The notes below the pieces were generated by a model. It was not told the origin of the DNA. It saw only the letters and a list, made by a program, of their open reading frames with translations, and made no database searches. The translations under genes were made by a program, and so were the position numbers. Shown here piece by piece: positions 11,601 through 22,588 of a stretch of DNA of 64,000 nucleotides (its first letter is position 1; the number at the start of each line of letters is the position of its first letter). This DNA is from Ceratodon purpureus (Eukaryota; Streptophyta; Bryopsida; Pseudoditrichales; Ditrichaceae): NCBI GenBank assembly GCA_014871385.1, contig CM026424.1, positions 7,431,320 to 7,495,319 on the forward strand, given 5' to 3'.

Positions 11601-12074
11601 AGGTTAGCAACTTTACCACCTGTAGAAAGAAGATTATATTTTTCTCTAGAACAATTATTTTCATTCAAGAAATCGAGTTGAATGTCTTGATTTTTATTTT
11701 TTATCATTAATTATTAAAAATGATTGAAAATGGCTTAGAAATATTAGCAAAAATAATACTCAGAACAATATATTCAATTTTTGCCTTTTTTCCTCAATGT
11801 TTTCCATTTCTTTTGTCTTAAATGAATGGTTGTTCTAGACAAGACCACTAAGTTTCTATTGTATATTTCTTATTTTAAAAAATGTTACTAACATGATATA
11901 CTATAATTTTCATACAAATACTACTCATGCAACTAACGTAAAGAAGCCTGTTTTCATATATCTGCATTCTTTTGGACATTGCCAAAAATGTCTAAGAAAA
12001 TCACGAGAATCCAACATACCATGAAAGCAAGAATGCAAACCTACTAGACATGAAAGTCAATGCTTGGAGTTAGG
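8691..12074. other. AT-rich non-coding spacer of unit 1
   Basis: Long AT-rich stretch, collinear with about 38.8-43.2 kb of unit 2 but with many substitutions and indels, and no conserved reading frame between the copies. The frame at 9714-9340 has a counterpart at 39,411-39,223 that is interrupted differently, so I reject coding. I see no gene. Confidence 0.6.
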
Positions 12075-12079
12075 CATAC
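12075..12079. repeat. Target-site duplication, left (CATAC)
   Basis: CATAC at 12,075-12,079 is repeated at 21,330-21,334, directly outside the two LTRs. The unoccupied unit 2 site near 43,210 has a single CATAC. Confidence 0.9.
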
Positions 12080-12780
12080 TGTTGTCCTGGGTCATGACAT
12101 GGAGCTGCATGAGGTGAGTGTAGACTACGGGGATAGGTTCTATCGTTTGGAAACAAGGAAAGGGAAATAGTTAGGAAGACAGTCGAGGGGCACGGTCATA
12201 GGAGTCAGGGAGTTCCATGGGGCAGGACTTGAGGTCGTTAATTCTTCCACGGGTTCTGCCTGTAACCACGAACGACCCTGCAAGACCGTGGGTGAGGTGG
12301 GGGCGCCAACCGAGGCTCCGTGGACACCGAGTTGCAAGAAGTATGAGAGGGGTCCCGAGAAGACTCGGTAACCGGGAACAGTCCAAGCTCAAGTACAGTA
12401 CTCCAAGCAACAGACAGAGTAAGGGTGAAAGGTTAACAAGATAAGCACACTACCAAGCTGAAACGAGAGACAAGGGTTAGGAGAAGGAGTACTGTATTAG
12501 TTGAGTAGTTCAGATTATCCAGGAACACCAAGGTTCGGATGCTTACAAGGTAGGGGGGCGGCTCTGGAAAAACAAGCTATGCTAAGAAGCCAAGCTGCGC
12601 TAAGGAGAACAACTGCTCTGTGACCTCGACTCGACTCTAACCACAAAACTGAGAGTAAGTTCTCTACCCTGGATACCTTGTTTATACTAATCTAACTAGA
12701 CTTCTTCCTTGTAACTCCTTGTTGCACTGTCAGTTCCACCGTCCTAGGCTATCCTCGCTGGCCTTGCTGGGGCAGTAACA
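12080..12780 (-). repeat. 3' LTR
   Basis: 701 bp, TG...CA ends, no difference from the other LTR found by eye. The short frames inside it are shadows. Confidence 0.95.
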
Positions 12781-12800
12781 TTTTGCCCTCTCTCGGAGAG
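12781..12800 (-). other. Polypurine tract of the LTR element
   Basis: The minus strand reads GAGAGAGGGCAAAA directly before the 3' LTR, the expected place for the plus-strand primer of reverse transcription. Confidence 0.7.
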
Positions 12801-12825
12801 TGCAATTCGTCCCGAATTGCTGGTG

Positions 12826-14982
12826 CTAGCCACGCGTTCGCCTATGAGCTGGTCTCCGATCTGGCCTTGTCTCTTCTCGTGGTACCTGTGCATGTTTCCG
12901 AGGAGATGCTTGGTCTCCGTATATCGCTGCTATGGCTGCACCCACCCCCTTATGGATTAGGTTATGTTTGGATCGGGATGTGATTGAATGTTGATACACA
13001 TCATGAACTGTTTTTCCTAGGATCTTGTTGCAGGCAGGGCATTGCACATGGTCAGCTTCAGGATCACTATAGAGGGTGACCAAATCGGGGTTTGCAAAAA
13101 AATAACGTTTAACCTCTTCAATCGCAATTTCTAACTCCTCCCTGGCTTCTTCCTCATCACTGGCCTGGTCCTCAAGTCCGAAATCTTCCTCTATTTTCTT
13201 TAATGCTTCTTTATGTTTCCTAAAGGATTTAGGTCGCGTGGGTACCGTGGGTGTAACCTGACTTGGTGAGGCGTGGGTTGTCGTGGGCAGACTTGGTGAT
13301 GCTTGGGCTGCAGGAGGTAGGCGTGTAGATGGCTGCGGGGTGTCCTCGGGATCCGTGAAGTGCTCCGGGATGTGGACTCTGTCCTCCTGGGTCTCAATGT
13401 CGGATATGGCTGCCAACTGATGTTCTTCCTGTGGGTGTGTGACAGGGCTGAAGGGCGCGAGTTCCATGTGTGGCAGTGGAGACATGGCCTCGAGTTCCAT
13501 GTTGTCCCAGTCTTGCTCCGATTGCTCCAGCTCCAAGGCGACCAGTGCATCATCGATGCATTGGTTGAAGAATTCTTGCGGGGGTTCCATGGCGGTTTGG
13601 GGATGACTACGCAGCCACTGATATGCGTTGGATGCAATCAGCTTGGCGGCATTGTGCACCCACCCAACCTTATTGGCTTCGAATGTCTGTACTGCAAGCT
13701 CGGTCGCGACTCTCTGCTCTTGGATTTGGGCCAACTCCGTGGTGCTGTGTGAGCTCTGCCCCTGAGATGCCAGGAGCTTGCATCGAGCCAAGTACTCCTG
13801 GTTCTGTTGCTCCAGCTGCTTGGTGTGCTCCAGCGCGGTTGTCTTCTCTTTGGTAAGTACCTCCACGCTTGCATGTGTGGCTGCTAACTCGAGTTCGAGA
13901 TTAGCAACCTGGTCTTTCAAACTGGCTAGAGTCTGAGTTGTTTCCTCTTGCTGTTTGCGATGCGCCGTCTGTACCTGTTCCAGCATGCGTTGGGCTTGTT
14001 CCTTGGCTCCTTGGATTGCACCTGTCAGTCTGCGTTTATACTTGTCCTCCATGCCCTGATGCTCTTCCTTCTCCTTTTCTGCAATGCGGATCCATTCTAA
14101 CATCTCTGGTATAAAACTGGTGAGTGCTGTGGTCCTTGTGTGGAACTTGGTTGCCGTGGGTCCCCACGCTGTTGCTGCTGTGGCTACTATGGACGTGGCG
14201 GTGGCGGTGGCTGTGGCTGGCTCCTCGCTGCGGGGGCGCTTGCTGGGGCCTGGCAGTGCAGGATCCCGAGCCGTGGCCGTGGCGAGCTCCCTCTGGACGT
14301 CGAAGAATGTTCCCATGAGGGGAGGCCTGTTATACCTCTTATGGAAGGCGAGGAAGTGAGCAATATACGCTGTCAGGAATGGACCCACAGGGCTGCTGTA
14401 GTCGGTGCGCTGCCGATACCCTCTCATCTGGTTGAGGAAGTTTTCCTCGACGATGAGACCCCAATTGATCTTTTCCCCAAGGTCAGCCAAGAGGAGCAAG
14501 GATAACTGTGCTGGCAAGATGCCATTACAATTATTCTGGAAATACACCTGGGAGAGTACACCACGTATCCTTGAGAACCATGGGTCTTTCATATGATTTC
14601 CTAATGCGAAAACATCGTACCTGCTGTCCTTCCGCGGCTCCAAGTTGCCCACGCGAGCTGCAACATCTGGTTGGGGATACCGAGAGTCCTCCTTCCATGC
14701 CGTGGCGCCCAGTCCATCCCATCCGAAGAACTTGTGGAGGTACCTGCTGGTATACTCCACAAGGACGCCATCCACAACTCCAGCCGGGTGAGTCGCTGCC
14801 TCGCTCTGGGTCCGCATGGAGTTTACGAAGTCCGTGCAGTGCTTGATATTCACCTTGCCATCGAGCTGGTTCCAGTAACGCGCTAACCCTGTATCAGTGA
14901 GCCAAATGAGGTCTGGTTGCCTCTTCCATTCCATGATCATGCGTGGAACATGGAATGGAGGCTGTACCTTACGGCTCTCCAT
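12826..14982 (-). CDS. Extra ORF of the retrotransposon (718 aa), coiled coil and zinc finger
   Basis: It lies between pol and the 3' LTR, where Athila-type elements carry an additional ORF. The ATG comes 5 nt after the gag-pol stop (TAG CATCC ATG) in a different frame. The first 230 residues form a compact region with blocks such as LLLLADLGEKINWGLIVEEN and VGPFLTAYIAHFLAF, resembling the domain in plant Athila-type ORF proteins (my reading of the pattern). Then come a KRPR basic motif, a long Glu/Gln-rich coiled coil (about 300-410), a Pro/Ser/Thr-rich acidic linker, and near residue 647 a CPAC...QH...H zinc-finger-like motif somewhat like zf-XS. I see no transmembrane helix, so it is not an ordinary envelope-like protein. 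Its function is unknown. Confidence 0.75.
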   Translation of the reverse strand: MESRKVQPPFHVPRMIMEWKRQPDLIWLTDTGLARYWNQLDGKVNIKHCTDFVNSMRTQSEAATHPAGVVDGVLVEYTSRYLHKFFGWDGLGATAWKEDSRYPQPDVAARVGNLEPRKDSRYDVFALGNHMKDPWFSRIRGVLSQVYFQNNCNGILPAQLSLLLLADLGEKINWGLIVEENFLNQMRGYRQRTDYSSPVGPFLTAYIAHFLAFHKRYNRPPLMGTFFDVQRELATATARDPALPGPSKRPRSEEPATATATATSIVATAATAWGPTATKFHTRTTALTSFIPEMLEWIRIAEKEKEEHQGMEDKYKRRLTGAIQGAKEQAQRMLEQVQTAHRKQQEETTQTLASLKDQVANLELELAATHASVEVLTKEKTTALEHTKQLEQQNQEYLARCKLLASQGQSSHSTTELAQIQEQRVATELAVQTFEANKVGWVHNAAKLIASNAYQWLRSHPQTAMEPPQEFFNQCIDDALVALELEQSEQDWDNMELEAMSPLPHMELAPFSPVTHPQEEHQLAAISDIETQEDRVHIPEHFTDPEDTPQPSTRLPPAAQASPSLPTTTHASPSQVTPTVPTRPKSFRKHKEALKKIEEDFGLEDQASDEEEAREELEIAIEEVKRYFFANPDLVTLYSDPEADHVQCPACNKILGKTVHDVYQHSITSRSKHNLIHKGVGAAIAAIYGDQASPRKHAQVPREETRPDRRPAHRRTRG

Positions 14983-14987
14983 GGATG

Positions 14988-17900
14988 CTAACTCTGTGCA
15001 GTGTGTCGCAGGGACGGGGCAGTGGCAGCGAGAGAAAGCTGCGGGAAAACGGCGGGGTGAGAGGGAAGATGAAGGACCGGGCTGCGTGGAGACGCAATCC
15101 GTATATACTCAAGGTAATGCGTGGAGAAGGGAGTTGCGAGACATCGAGGAGAAGGAAAGTTGGAGAGACGCAGAGAGCAATGGGAGCTGGAGGGGGAGTT
15201 TGGAGCAGTAGCCGAGGCTGCACCATGGATCCTTGGCGGCCGTGACTGGATGGCTGGGAACTGATAGGGACAGTCTGGCTGGAGTCTTCCCATGGCCGCG
15301 CCTAGCAATGATCGTGGCGGCTGGGCCCTATGAGTGCGGGAGCTAGGGGCAGTTGAGAATGTCCCCTCGATGGGACTGTCCATGAAGTCTATGCTATCCG
15401 GTAGGCAGATTTGAACTAGACTAATGTGTACATCCATGGTGTCCATGATTTCCTTGGGCTGGGATATTTCCTCGGGTTCCTCCTCATTTTGTGCCTCGGC
15501 TGCCATGTTTTTATAAATTTCCCCAAGGCTAAGTGTGGGGGTTGTGTCCGTGGTGACCGAATGATAATGTTTAAGCTTGGTGGAATTAACAATGGTGGCA
15601 TGTTTATCAAAATAGTCGTTATTTACCAATAGGACAGTATTGTTTGGAAGCACTAGTTGGACCCGGTATGGTCCATGCCATATGGATTCGAATTTAGTCT
15701 TCCTGATTTTTGGGTCTCGTGGGCACCATAAAACTTGATCACCTTTTTCAAAAATCCTAACTGGTTTGGAAGCTTGGAAATACCTTGCAGTTTTCTCTTG
15801 TTTGTTTTGAATATTTTTCATTGCAAAAGCCCAGACTTCCTCTAGGTGGTGGATATCGCTAAGACGGGCAGCCAGGACACGATGAGGCGTGTAGTCCTTG
15901 GGATCCAGGGACTGGAAAGTGGGGGCAATGTATTCGGTAGGTAGTAGGGGTTGTGTACCATAAACCAGCTCGAATGGACTTACGTGGGTGGCTGTTTTGG
16001 TGGCCACACGGTATGCCCACAAGGCTGCAGGGAGACAATCATCCCAATCACTCTGATTTGCATGGATGAACCTGCGTAACATGTTTATCAAGGTTTTATT
16101 GGTAGACTCGGCCTGTCCATTTCCCTGGGGGTAGTAAACTGTACTAGTTCTGTGTTTGATGATGTGATTATCTAATAAGTCTTCTATCACTGCGTTCACA
16201 AAATGGCTTCCTTGGTCGGACACGATCTCCAAGGGACAGCCAAAACGGGTAATAATATTTTCATATATGAAGGTGGCTGTGACCATGGCCGTGTTTGTTC
16301 TGAGTGGTTTGGCCTCAACCCACTTGGTAGTATAATCCGTGGCTACCAAGATGTACTTGTAACCCTGTTTGGTTGCGGGTCTGATGGGGCCAACAAAATC
16401 TAGCCCCCAACGCTGGAATGGCCCCAACGGTGGAATGGATTTTAATGGTACGCGGCCTTGATGTTGAAAATTCGTGGTAGCAATTTGGCATGCATGGCAG
16501 TGCTTAACATACTCGTGGACATCTTTGTGTAATGTTGGCCACCAGTAACGGGCAGTCAGAATTTTCTTAATCGTGGTGTCAGGGCCTTGGTGACCACCTG
16601 CAGGTCCGTCATGGAGGATGGCTATTATGTTTTGCTCTTCCCCTGTGGGGACGCAGAGGCGGGTTTCCTGATCGGGTCCGAGGCGGTAGAGTTGTCCCTG
16701 AACCACGGTGTAAGGCAAGGTGGTGCGTACGAAGCTGACTTTTCGTGTGCCTGAAAGGCCCTCTGGGATTATGCCTTGAGTCAGATAGCGGATGATATCT
16801 CCACGCCAGTCCCTGGGAATACTGATTTCAAGGCTAGCAGTTTGGATGTATGGTTCATTAAATGAATCATCAATACCTTCCTCGGTTGCCTTGGAATCCC
16901 TGGATAGGAAGTCAGCCACTATGTGGCGTTTGCCTGGAACATATACCACTTCAAAGTCATATTCTAGGAGAATCATGATCCAACGGGCTACTCGTCCTGT
17001 AACCAAGGGTTGATTTACCAGGTAAGACAGACTGTGATGATCAACCATAAAACGGAACTTGTTGCCTAGTAAATAATGGCGGAATTTCTTGACAGCATAA
17101 ATCATGGCCAATGCTTCTCTTTCGGTGGTAGAATAATTCTTTTCTGCTTGGTTCAGAAGGCGACTAGCGTAAGCCACTGGTTGATCATATTTTCCATTTA
17201 AGTTCTGAGCCAGCATGACTCCTACAGCTATGTTGGAGGCATCTGTATGAACATGAAATGGTTTGGACCAATCCGGGGCGATGAGAATGGGGGCCCGAGA
17301 ATAAGCTATCTTGATTTTTTCCAAGGCGGCCTGGGCTGCAGGGGTCCAGTCCTGAGGATACTTGTATTTTGCATGGTTCAGTGCTGTGATCGGGGCAGTG
17401 ATGTGGGCTAACTTCTCTATGTATATTCTGTTGAATTGAGATAAGCCTAACAAGCGTTGTATCCCCTTCTGATCTGTGGGAGGGGTGATGGCCAAGATAT
17501 CCTTGATTTTCTCAGGATCCGGGAGTTTTCCATATTTGCATACAATGTAGCCAAGGATCACACCCGCAAAGAAGAGAAACATACATTTCTCTGCATTCAA
17601 GCTAACCCCGTTGACTCGGCAAGCTTCGAATATTTGCCTGAGTTGTGACACATGATCTTTAATTTGTCCATAAACCGTTCCATCATCGAGATATATTCTA
17701 AAGAATCTTTTCAAATAGGGTCTAAAAATTAATTCCATGACACGTTGGAAAGTCATGGGTGCATTTTTAGCTCCGAAAGGCATTCTTTCAAACTGATAAG
17801 GTCCCCACTCGGTAGAGAAAGCCGTTTTATTTTTATCATGTTCAGCCATGGCTACTTGGTAATATCCTGAAAAACAATCTAAGAAAGAATACATCTCATG

Positions 17901-20558
17901 ACCAGCTACTTCATCAATAATTTCTTCCATGTACGGCAGGGGGTAATGATCTTTCTTGGTAGCCGCATTTAATTTACGAAAATCCACGCATATTCTCAAG
18001 GTTCCATTTTTCTTGGGAATAATCACCATGGGAGATAACCAGGGTGCAGAGTCTACTGGTGAAATGAACTTGGCTTTCAAGAGTTTGTCCAGTTCGGCCT
18101 TGACTCGTACTGCGTAATTCGGGTTCATCCTGTATCTTCGTTGTTGGACTGGTGTTGCATTCGGGACCAGGTCTATCGTGTGTTCTGCTAGTGTTGGAGG
18201 TATCCCTTTTAGATCTTCGTGGCCCCATGCAAAAATGTCCTGGTATTCATGGAACAGGGCTATCGCGGCCTGTTTGATTTGCTCAGGGGCATCAGCGTTG
18301 ATTTTGATATACTTGGGGTTTTCTATGGTTCCCAGGTTTACTAATTCTACTTTGTCTTTAGCACCATGAGACCAACCAGTAATCACTTCCTTTTGCAGAG
18401 CTTGGTCTGCAGGAATAGCATTTACAGTTACTGCTTCTTGAGTTTCCTGGGAAAAATGTGGAGGTATGTCCATTTTGTTTTGCTCAGCCACCATGCTGGC
18501 CAAGTGAATTTCGGCTACTGGAATCAAGTCAGGGTTGGCTTGGAAAACCAAGGCTTCTTGGGATGGGGAAAGACCATCTTCCCAGCTTGTTCCTGCCTTG
18601 TGTCGAATCTGGTTTGCTTTTGCCCTGGTGATGCAGCTATCCACTGGGATGACCACGGTTTTTCCTCGTCGCTGAATTCGGATTTGATTCCTGGACCAAT
18701 CGTGTACTGCATTCATATCTCTCAGCCATGGTCTTCCCAGGATGACAGGGAAATTACTGCTATCAGGCATATCGATCACTACGAAGGTAGCTGGGGTAGA
18801 TACTCCATGTGTAGTAATGGCTACAGTTGATATTATGCCCAAGGGCGTTACTGGGGCATCATTTGCCATGCGCAGGATAAACCGGGCTAACTTGGGTGAT
18901 GGTAATCCCAATTGTTTTCTTAAATAATTGCTCATAACATTAACCCCTGATCCTCCATCTACTAATACATTGGTTAATTCATGGTTTCCAAGTTGCAGAT
19001 GTATCACTGCAGCATCCGGGTCCAAGGTAGTAGCATTCACTTCAACAACCTCTGGATTGGATGGTTCATCCTGTGAGGCTGTTTGTTGTAAGTATTTCTG
19101 AAGTTCTGGACTTAACTTGATCAACTTGGACAATGTGATGGTGACATTGGTGTCATTTAAAATCTGCTGTAATGACGAGGTGTCGTGGGAACCTTCTAGG
19201 CCCTCTTGTAGGTCTTGCCTGATTCTATGCAGCCTTTCCCAGTGATTTTCCGAGAATGGTTTTCTGTGTTCAACCACATGGTCGTCTGGAGTAGCTTTGG
19301 ATCTCGTGGTTACCACAGCTGTACTTATTGTGGATACATTAGTTTCGACTCCATGGACCTCAGTAAGTGTGACTACTCCGCGTCGAGGGGTTCCAGGAAT
19401 TTTCTGATGTTCTCCGGTGCCATGATTCCCTGGGTTAGTACGGTACTGAGCCCATCTCTGGTGTAGCTGTGGACACTCTCTCCGTCGATGGGTTACCGAT
19501 CCACATTCCCAGCAGGCATCGCTTCGGCTGGGCTGGAAGGCATCAACATTGATTTCCTCTGGATACACGGCTGCCGTGGTAGGACGGGGGCGGCGGTTCT
19601 CTTCAGTTCTAGAAGGGGTATTAGCATACCAGCAGCGTCCTCCATGGATTTTTCCACAGCTGGAGCAGGGGGTTACTGGTGATCTATTTTCTGGTCGTAA
19701 ATTTGGCAAAGGTAGCAAGGGTGCTTGGGTTTTGTTCAGGGCCCCTAACTCTCGGCTAATGTCATTGGCCGCACTCAGAATATCTTGTAAAGTTTTAACC
19801 CCACGGATTACAATGCCTTGTTGAATCCATGGTAATAGTCCCTTTTTAAACCATTCGCAAAGATAATCTTCCTCAGGTCTCTGACTTAGTTTGTCAGCCA
19901 GTTGTTTGAATCTATCGTAGAACTTGTCCACGGGTTCATTTCTGTCCTGAGTAATGCTACCCAAAGCTCTTAGGACCTCAGAACTGGTTTTAAGTTTTCT
20001 AAATTTATGTAGAAAACTCCGTTCCATGTCTTCCCAGGTTGCGTGGGAGTGTTCAGTTTCAAAATCAATGTACCAGTTAATGTGGTTTCCTTGGAGTGTG
20101 GTGCCGAAAATGTTTTGGAGATCTTCCGTGCTGGTGACCCCATTTGTACGGGCAATAACTTTGAAACGTCTGATGTGCCAATCTGGATCTCCTGATTCAT
20201 CAAACACAGGGTATGATATTTTGGGATACTTGGTATGTTTACCTAGGTCTCCTTGGCTAGGTCCTGTGGCAGCAGTATGATTTTCTCGGGGTAACGTTGT
20301 GGACCTTATGGTTTCAGGGAGAGCCTCTGAAGCCTGAGCCATGGGATGGAGAGCTTCCTGTGTCCTGCTTTCTTGTAGTGTGTTATACTGTGCACTGAGT
20401 AGCTCTAGCTTGGCGTTAGTAGCCTCATTTTTGGCTACCAGATCAGTCATTTGTTGCCTCATCCATACTAGGAATTCTTTCGTGGATTCGGGGTCCTCTT
20501 GTTGAGCAGCATCTTCTGCTTCATTAATTCGCTCCAAAGGGAGTTTCCTTGGAGGCAT
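14988..20558 (-). CDS. gag-pol polyprotein, 1856 aa, intact
   Basis: A single uninterrupted frame. In order: gag capsid-like region (about residues 120-250, with [18 protein letters not shown]); a variant knuckle [12 protein letters not shown] and a canonical CCHC knuckle [14 protein letters not shown]; aspartic protease with active-site [13 protein letters not shown]; reverse transcriptase with the catalytic box IYLDDG and [11 protein letters not shown]; RNase H ([14 protein letters not shown]); integrase with an HHCC zinc module (H...H, CHAC), DFVGP and the DDE signature region ending [14 protein letters not shown]. The last is typical of the Tat/Athila side of Ty3/gypsy. No stop or frameshift is present, so the element is potentially autonomous. 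Gag and pol lie in one frame without a shift signal. Confidence 0.95.
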   Translation of the reverse strand: MPPRKLPLERINEAEDAAQQEDPESTKEFLVWMRQQMTDLVAKNEATNAKLELLSAQYNTLQESRTQEALHPMAQASEALPETIRSTTLPRENHTAATGPSQGDLGKHTKYPKISYPVFDESGDPDWHIRRFKVIARTNGVTSTEDLQNIFGTTLQGNHINWYIDFETEHSHATWEDMERSFLHKFRKLKTSSEVLRALGSITQDRNEPVDKFYDRFKQLADKLSQRPEEDYLCEWFKKGLLPWIQQGIVIRGVKTLQDILSAANDISRELGALNKTQAPLLPLPNLRPENRSPVTPCSSCGKIHGGRCWYANTPSRTEENRRPRPTTAAVYPEEINVDAFQPSRSDACWECGSVTHRRRECPQLHQRWAQYRTNPGNHGTGEHQKIPGTPRRGVVTLTEVHGVETNVSTISTAVVTTRSKATPDDHVVEHRKPFSENHWERLHRIRQDLQEGLEGSHDTSSLQQILNDTNVTITLSKLIKLSPELQKYLQQTASQDEPSNPEVVEVNATTLDPDAAVIHLQLGNHELTNVLVDGGSGVNVMSNYLRKQLGLPSPKLARFILRMANDAPVTPLGIISTVAITTHGVSTPATFVVIDMPDSSNFPVILGRPWLRDMNAVHDWSRNQIRIQRRGKTVVIPVDSCITRAKANQIRHKAGTSWEDGLSPSQEALVFQANPDLIPVAEIHLASMVAEQNKMDIPPHFSQETQEAVTVNAIPADQALQKEVITGWSHGAKDKVELVNLGTIENPKYIKINADAPEQIKQAAIALFHEYQDIFAWGHEDLKGIPPTLAEHTIDLVPNATPVQQRRYRMNPNYAVRVKAELDKLLKAKFISPVDSAPWLSPMVIIPKKNGTLRICVDFRKLNAATKKDHYPLPYMEEIIDEVAGHEMYSFLDCFSGYYQVAMAEHDKNKTAFSTEWGPYQFERMPFGAKNAPMTFQRVMELIFRPYLKRFFRIYLDDGTVYGQIKDHVSQLRQIFEACRVNGVSLNAEKCMFLFFAGVILGYIVCKYGKLPDPEKIKDILAITPPTDQKGIQRLLGLSQFNRIYIEKLAHITAPITALNHAKYKYPQDWTPAAQAALEKIKIAYSRAPILIAPDWSKPFHVHTDASNIAVGVMLAQNLNGKYDQPVAYASRLLNQAEKNYSTTEREALAMIYAVKKFRHYLLGNKFRFMVDHHSLSYLVNQPLVTGRVARWIMILLEYDFEVVYVPGKRHIVADFLSRDSKATEEGIDDSFNEPYIQTASLEISIPRDWRGDIIRYLTQGIIPEGLSGTRKVSFVRTTLPYTVVQGQLYRLGPDQETRLCVPTGEEQNIIAILHDGPAGGHQGPDTTIKKILTARYWWPTLHKDVHEYVKHCHACQIATTNFQHQGRVPLKSIPPLGPFQRWGLDFVGPIRPATKQGYKYILVATDYTTKWVEAKPLRTNTAMVTATFIYENIITRFGCPLEIVSDQGSHFVNAVIEDLLDNHIIKHRTSTVYYPQGNGQAESTNKTLINMLRRFIHANQSDWDDCLPAALWAYRVATKTATHVSPFELVYGTQPLLPTEYIAPTFQSLDPKDYTPHRVLAARLSDIHHLEEVWAFAMKNIQNKQEKTARYFQASKPVRIFEKGDQVLWCPRDPKIRKTKFESIWHGPYRVQLVLPNNTVLLVNNDYFDKHATIVNSTKLKHYHSVTTDTTPTLSLGEIYKNMAAEAQNEEEPEEISQPKEIMDTMDVHISLVQICLPDSIDFMDSPIEGTFSTAPSSRTHRAQPPRSLLGAAMGRLQPDCPYQFPAIQSRPPRIHGAASATAPNSPSSSHCSLRLSNFPSPRCLATPFSTHYLEYIRIASPRSPVLHLPSHPAVFPQLSLAATAPSLRHTAQS

Positions 20559-20599
20559 GGTGAGAGTTTAGTTTTCAAGGAAGATTTGGAATAACCTCA

Positions 20600-20628
20600 G
20601 CAGACCATCCCCAGCATGGTCGCCAAAA
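20600..20628 (-). other. Primer-binding site candidate
   Basis: Directly inside the 5' LTR the minus strand reads TTTTGGCGACCATGCTGGGG. Its TGGCGA...CTGGGG pattern is like the primer sites reported for plant Tat-type elements. I cannot name the priming tRNA with certainty. Confidence 0.55.
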
Positions 20629-21329
20629 TGTTGTCCTGGGTCATGACATGGAGCTGCATGAGGTGAGTGTAGACTACGGGGATAGGTTCTATCGTTTGGA
20701 AACAAGGAAAGGGAAATAGTTAGGAAGACAGTCGAGGGGCACGGTCATAGGAGTCAGGGAGTTCCATGGGGCAGGACTTGAGGTCGTTAATTCTTCCACG
20801 GGTTCTGCCTGTAACCACGAACGACCCTGCAAGACCGTGGGTGAGGTGGGGGCGCCAACCGAGGCTCCGTGGACACCGAGTTGCAAGAAGTATGAGAGGG
20901 GTCCCGAGAAGACTCGGTAACCGGGAACAGTCCAAGCTCAAGTACAGTACTCCAAGCAACAGACAGAGTAAGGGTGAAAGGTTAACAAGATAAGCACACT
21001 ACCAAGCTGAAACGAGAGACAAGGGTTAGGAGAAGGAGTACTGTATTAGTTGAGTAGTTCAGATTATCCAGGAACACCAAGGTTCGGATGCTTACAAGGT
21101 AGGGGGGCGGCTCTGGAAAAACAAGCTATGCTAAGAAGCCAAGCTGCGCTAAGGAGAACAACTGCTCTGTGACCTCGACTCGACTCTAACCACAAAACTG
21201 AGAGTAAGTTCTCTACCCTGGATACCTTGTTTATACTAATCTAACTAGACTTCTTCCTTGTAACTCCTTGTTGCACTGTCAGTTCCACCGTCCTAGGCTA
21301 TCCTCGCTGGCCTTGCTGGGGCAGTAACA
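20629..21329 (-). repeat. 5' LTR
   Basis: 701 bp, matches the 3' LTR base for base as far as I can read. A TATAAA on the minus strand at 21,235-21,230, about 95 nt from the outer edge, is the likely promoter TATA. Confidence 0.95.
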
Positions 21330-21334
21330 CATAC

Positions 21335-21710
21335 CTATAGTAAGCATCTTAAAAAAGTCTTTGAAGTATGCACATGTATCCAAAAAGTATATCATTCAAT
21401 GCATTAGAATCATTATTCGTTTGCTAATGTGATTTAATCAAAAAAAAATTAAAAAACTGTTTATGAACTATAATTGTGTTGGTTGCTAATTTTTTTGGAA
21501 ATAGACTAGTTTACTAAACCTGGATAAATAATCCTTAAAAAGTAAAAATAAAGTAAAAAAATAAAAACCAAAAAAAATTAAAATTTGAAGGAAAGAAAAA
21601 ATAAAGTATGAGGAATTGTTTTTAGAGAAGTCTGTCTGATTTAAATCATATGTTAATATTCTTAATGCATTTATAATTGTTTAATCATTTTTTGTAAAAC
21701 TGCCCCTTGT
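21335..21710. other. AT-rich spacer between LTR element and USL copy 1
   Basis: Continuation of the unit 1 spacer, collinear with about 43,215-43,730 of unit 2. No gene seen. Confidence 0.6.
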
Positions 21711-21823
21711 TTGTTGGGAAGTCTGCAGTGAACGCGGCCTAATCACAGTGAAAGTGGGCCTCTTGAGTCTTAAATACTAAAATATTGATCTTATTGTGTT
21801 GAGAAATAATGAAGGTCACAGTT

Positions 21824-22000
21824 TCTGGTATCGGAAGTACTGGCAGGGCAGTGGGGCCAGGACCAAGCCTCCTCCGATATCGGATTCGAAACCACGCCAC
21901 ACCACATCTCGGAACACTGTTTCTGGGATGGCGTGCAGCGACCTCTGGTATCGGAAACAAACTCAATATTGCTGAAGTCGGAACATGGTTCATATATAAG
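21824..22000 (+). promoter_or_regulatory. USL copy 1 promoter: palindromes and TATA box
   Basis: One perfect TCCGATATCGGA lies at 21,873-21,884, flanked by two TCTGGTATCGGA variants at 21,824-21,835 and 21,944-21,955. A TATATAAG sequence follows at 21,993-22,000. The leader then runs about 590 bp to the start codon and probably contains an intron whose acceptor (TTCAG) precedes GGTTGTTGATCCTGG shortly before the ATG. Confidence 0.65.
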
Positions 22001-22588
22001 TTAGTTGTATTCGCTTGCTTCTTTTGTGAGTTCACGACGTCTTGAAGGTCAGACTGGTGATCACCTCCTCGCTCATGTTTTGATGTTTGTTGGCGATCAG
22101 TGACGGCAGCTCTAACTTTGCTCTTGCTAGCGTGTGTGTACTTGAGCTTAGTGCTGGATCGTCGTTTCTGCAAGTCGGTGGCTTGGTGTTGTTCGTTTCT
22201 AGTCGCTGAGCTTTCCTAGGAATATTGTGTCCTGCTTATAACTTGGAACTGGACTGATTGCGTAGCCTCTTTGGTGTTTCTGGAGTGAAATTTAGTTTTG
22301 AGACATGTATAGTGGCGGAGATATGTTCCAACTGGAGCTTTCTTCGAGGTCGCTCCAACTCATGTGCTCTTACAGTAATCAGTGACTGACCGCCCATTAT
22401 AGCGCTTGGTTAGCAATCGCGGTTTTTGTTTGATTTCATTTCCAGCAAGTGCTATGAGATTTTGTTGGTATGCACATGAGTGGCCTATTCTTTTGCAGGC
22501 CAGATGTAGGTTTGATTAAGGTATGATTCTGAAGTGAAATTCATTGTTTGTGAATTCAGAAGGTTGTTGATCCTGGCACTCTGGAGCC

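Larger units (their letters stand above)
12080..21329 (-). mobile_element. Complete Ty3/gypsy LTR retrotransposon (Ogre/Tat/Athila-like) with extra 3' ORF
   Basis: A 9,250-bp element with identical-looking 701-bp LTRs (12,080-12,780 and 20,629-21,329) that start TGTTGTCC and end GCAGTAACA, bounded by a 5-bp duplication. Coding is on the minus strand, so the 5' LTR is the right-hand one. Next to it the minus strand reads TTTTGGCGACCATGCTGGGG, a primer-binding-site candidate like those of plant Tat/Athila elements. A purine tract GAGAGAGGGCAAAA precedes the 3' LTR. The gag-pol and the downstream ORF are intact. Two indistinguishable LTRs, intact frames and an empty site in unit 2 indicate a recent insertion after the tandem duplication. 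Confidence 0.95.

Noticed and set aside
14084..14886. Several plus-strand open frames opposite the retrotransposon ORFs
   Set aside because: Antisense shadows of the GC-rich minus-strand coding sequence.
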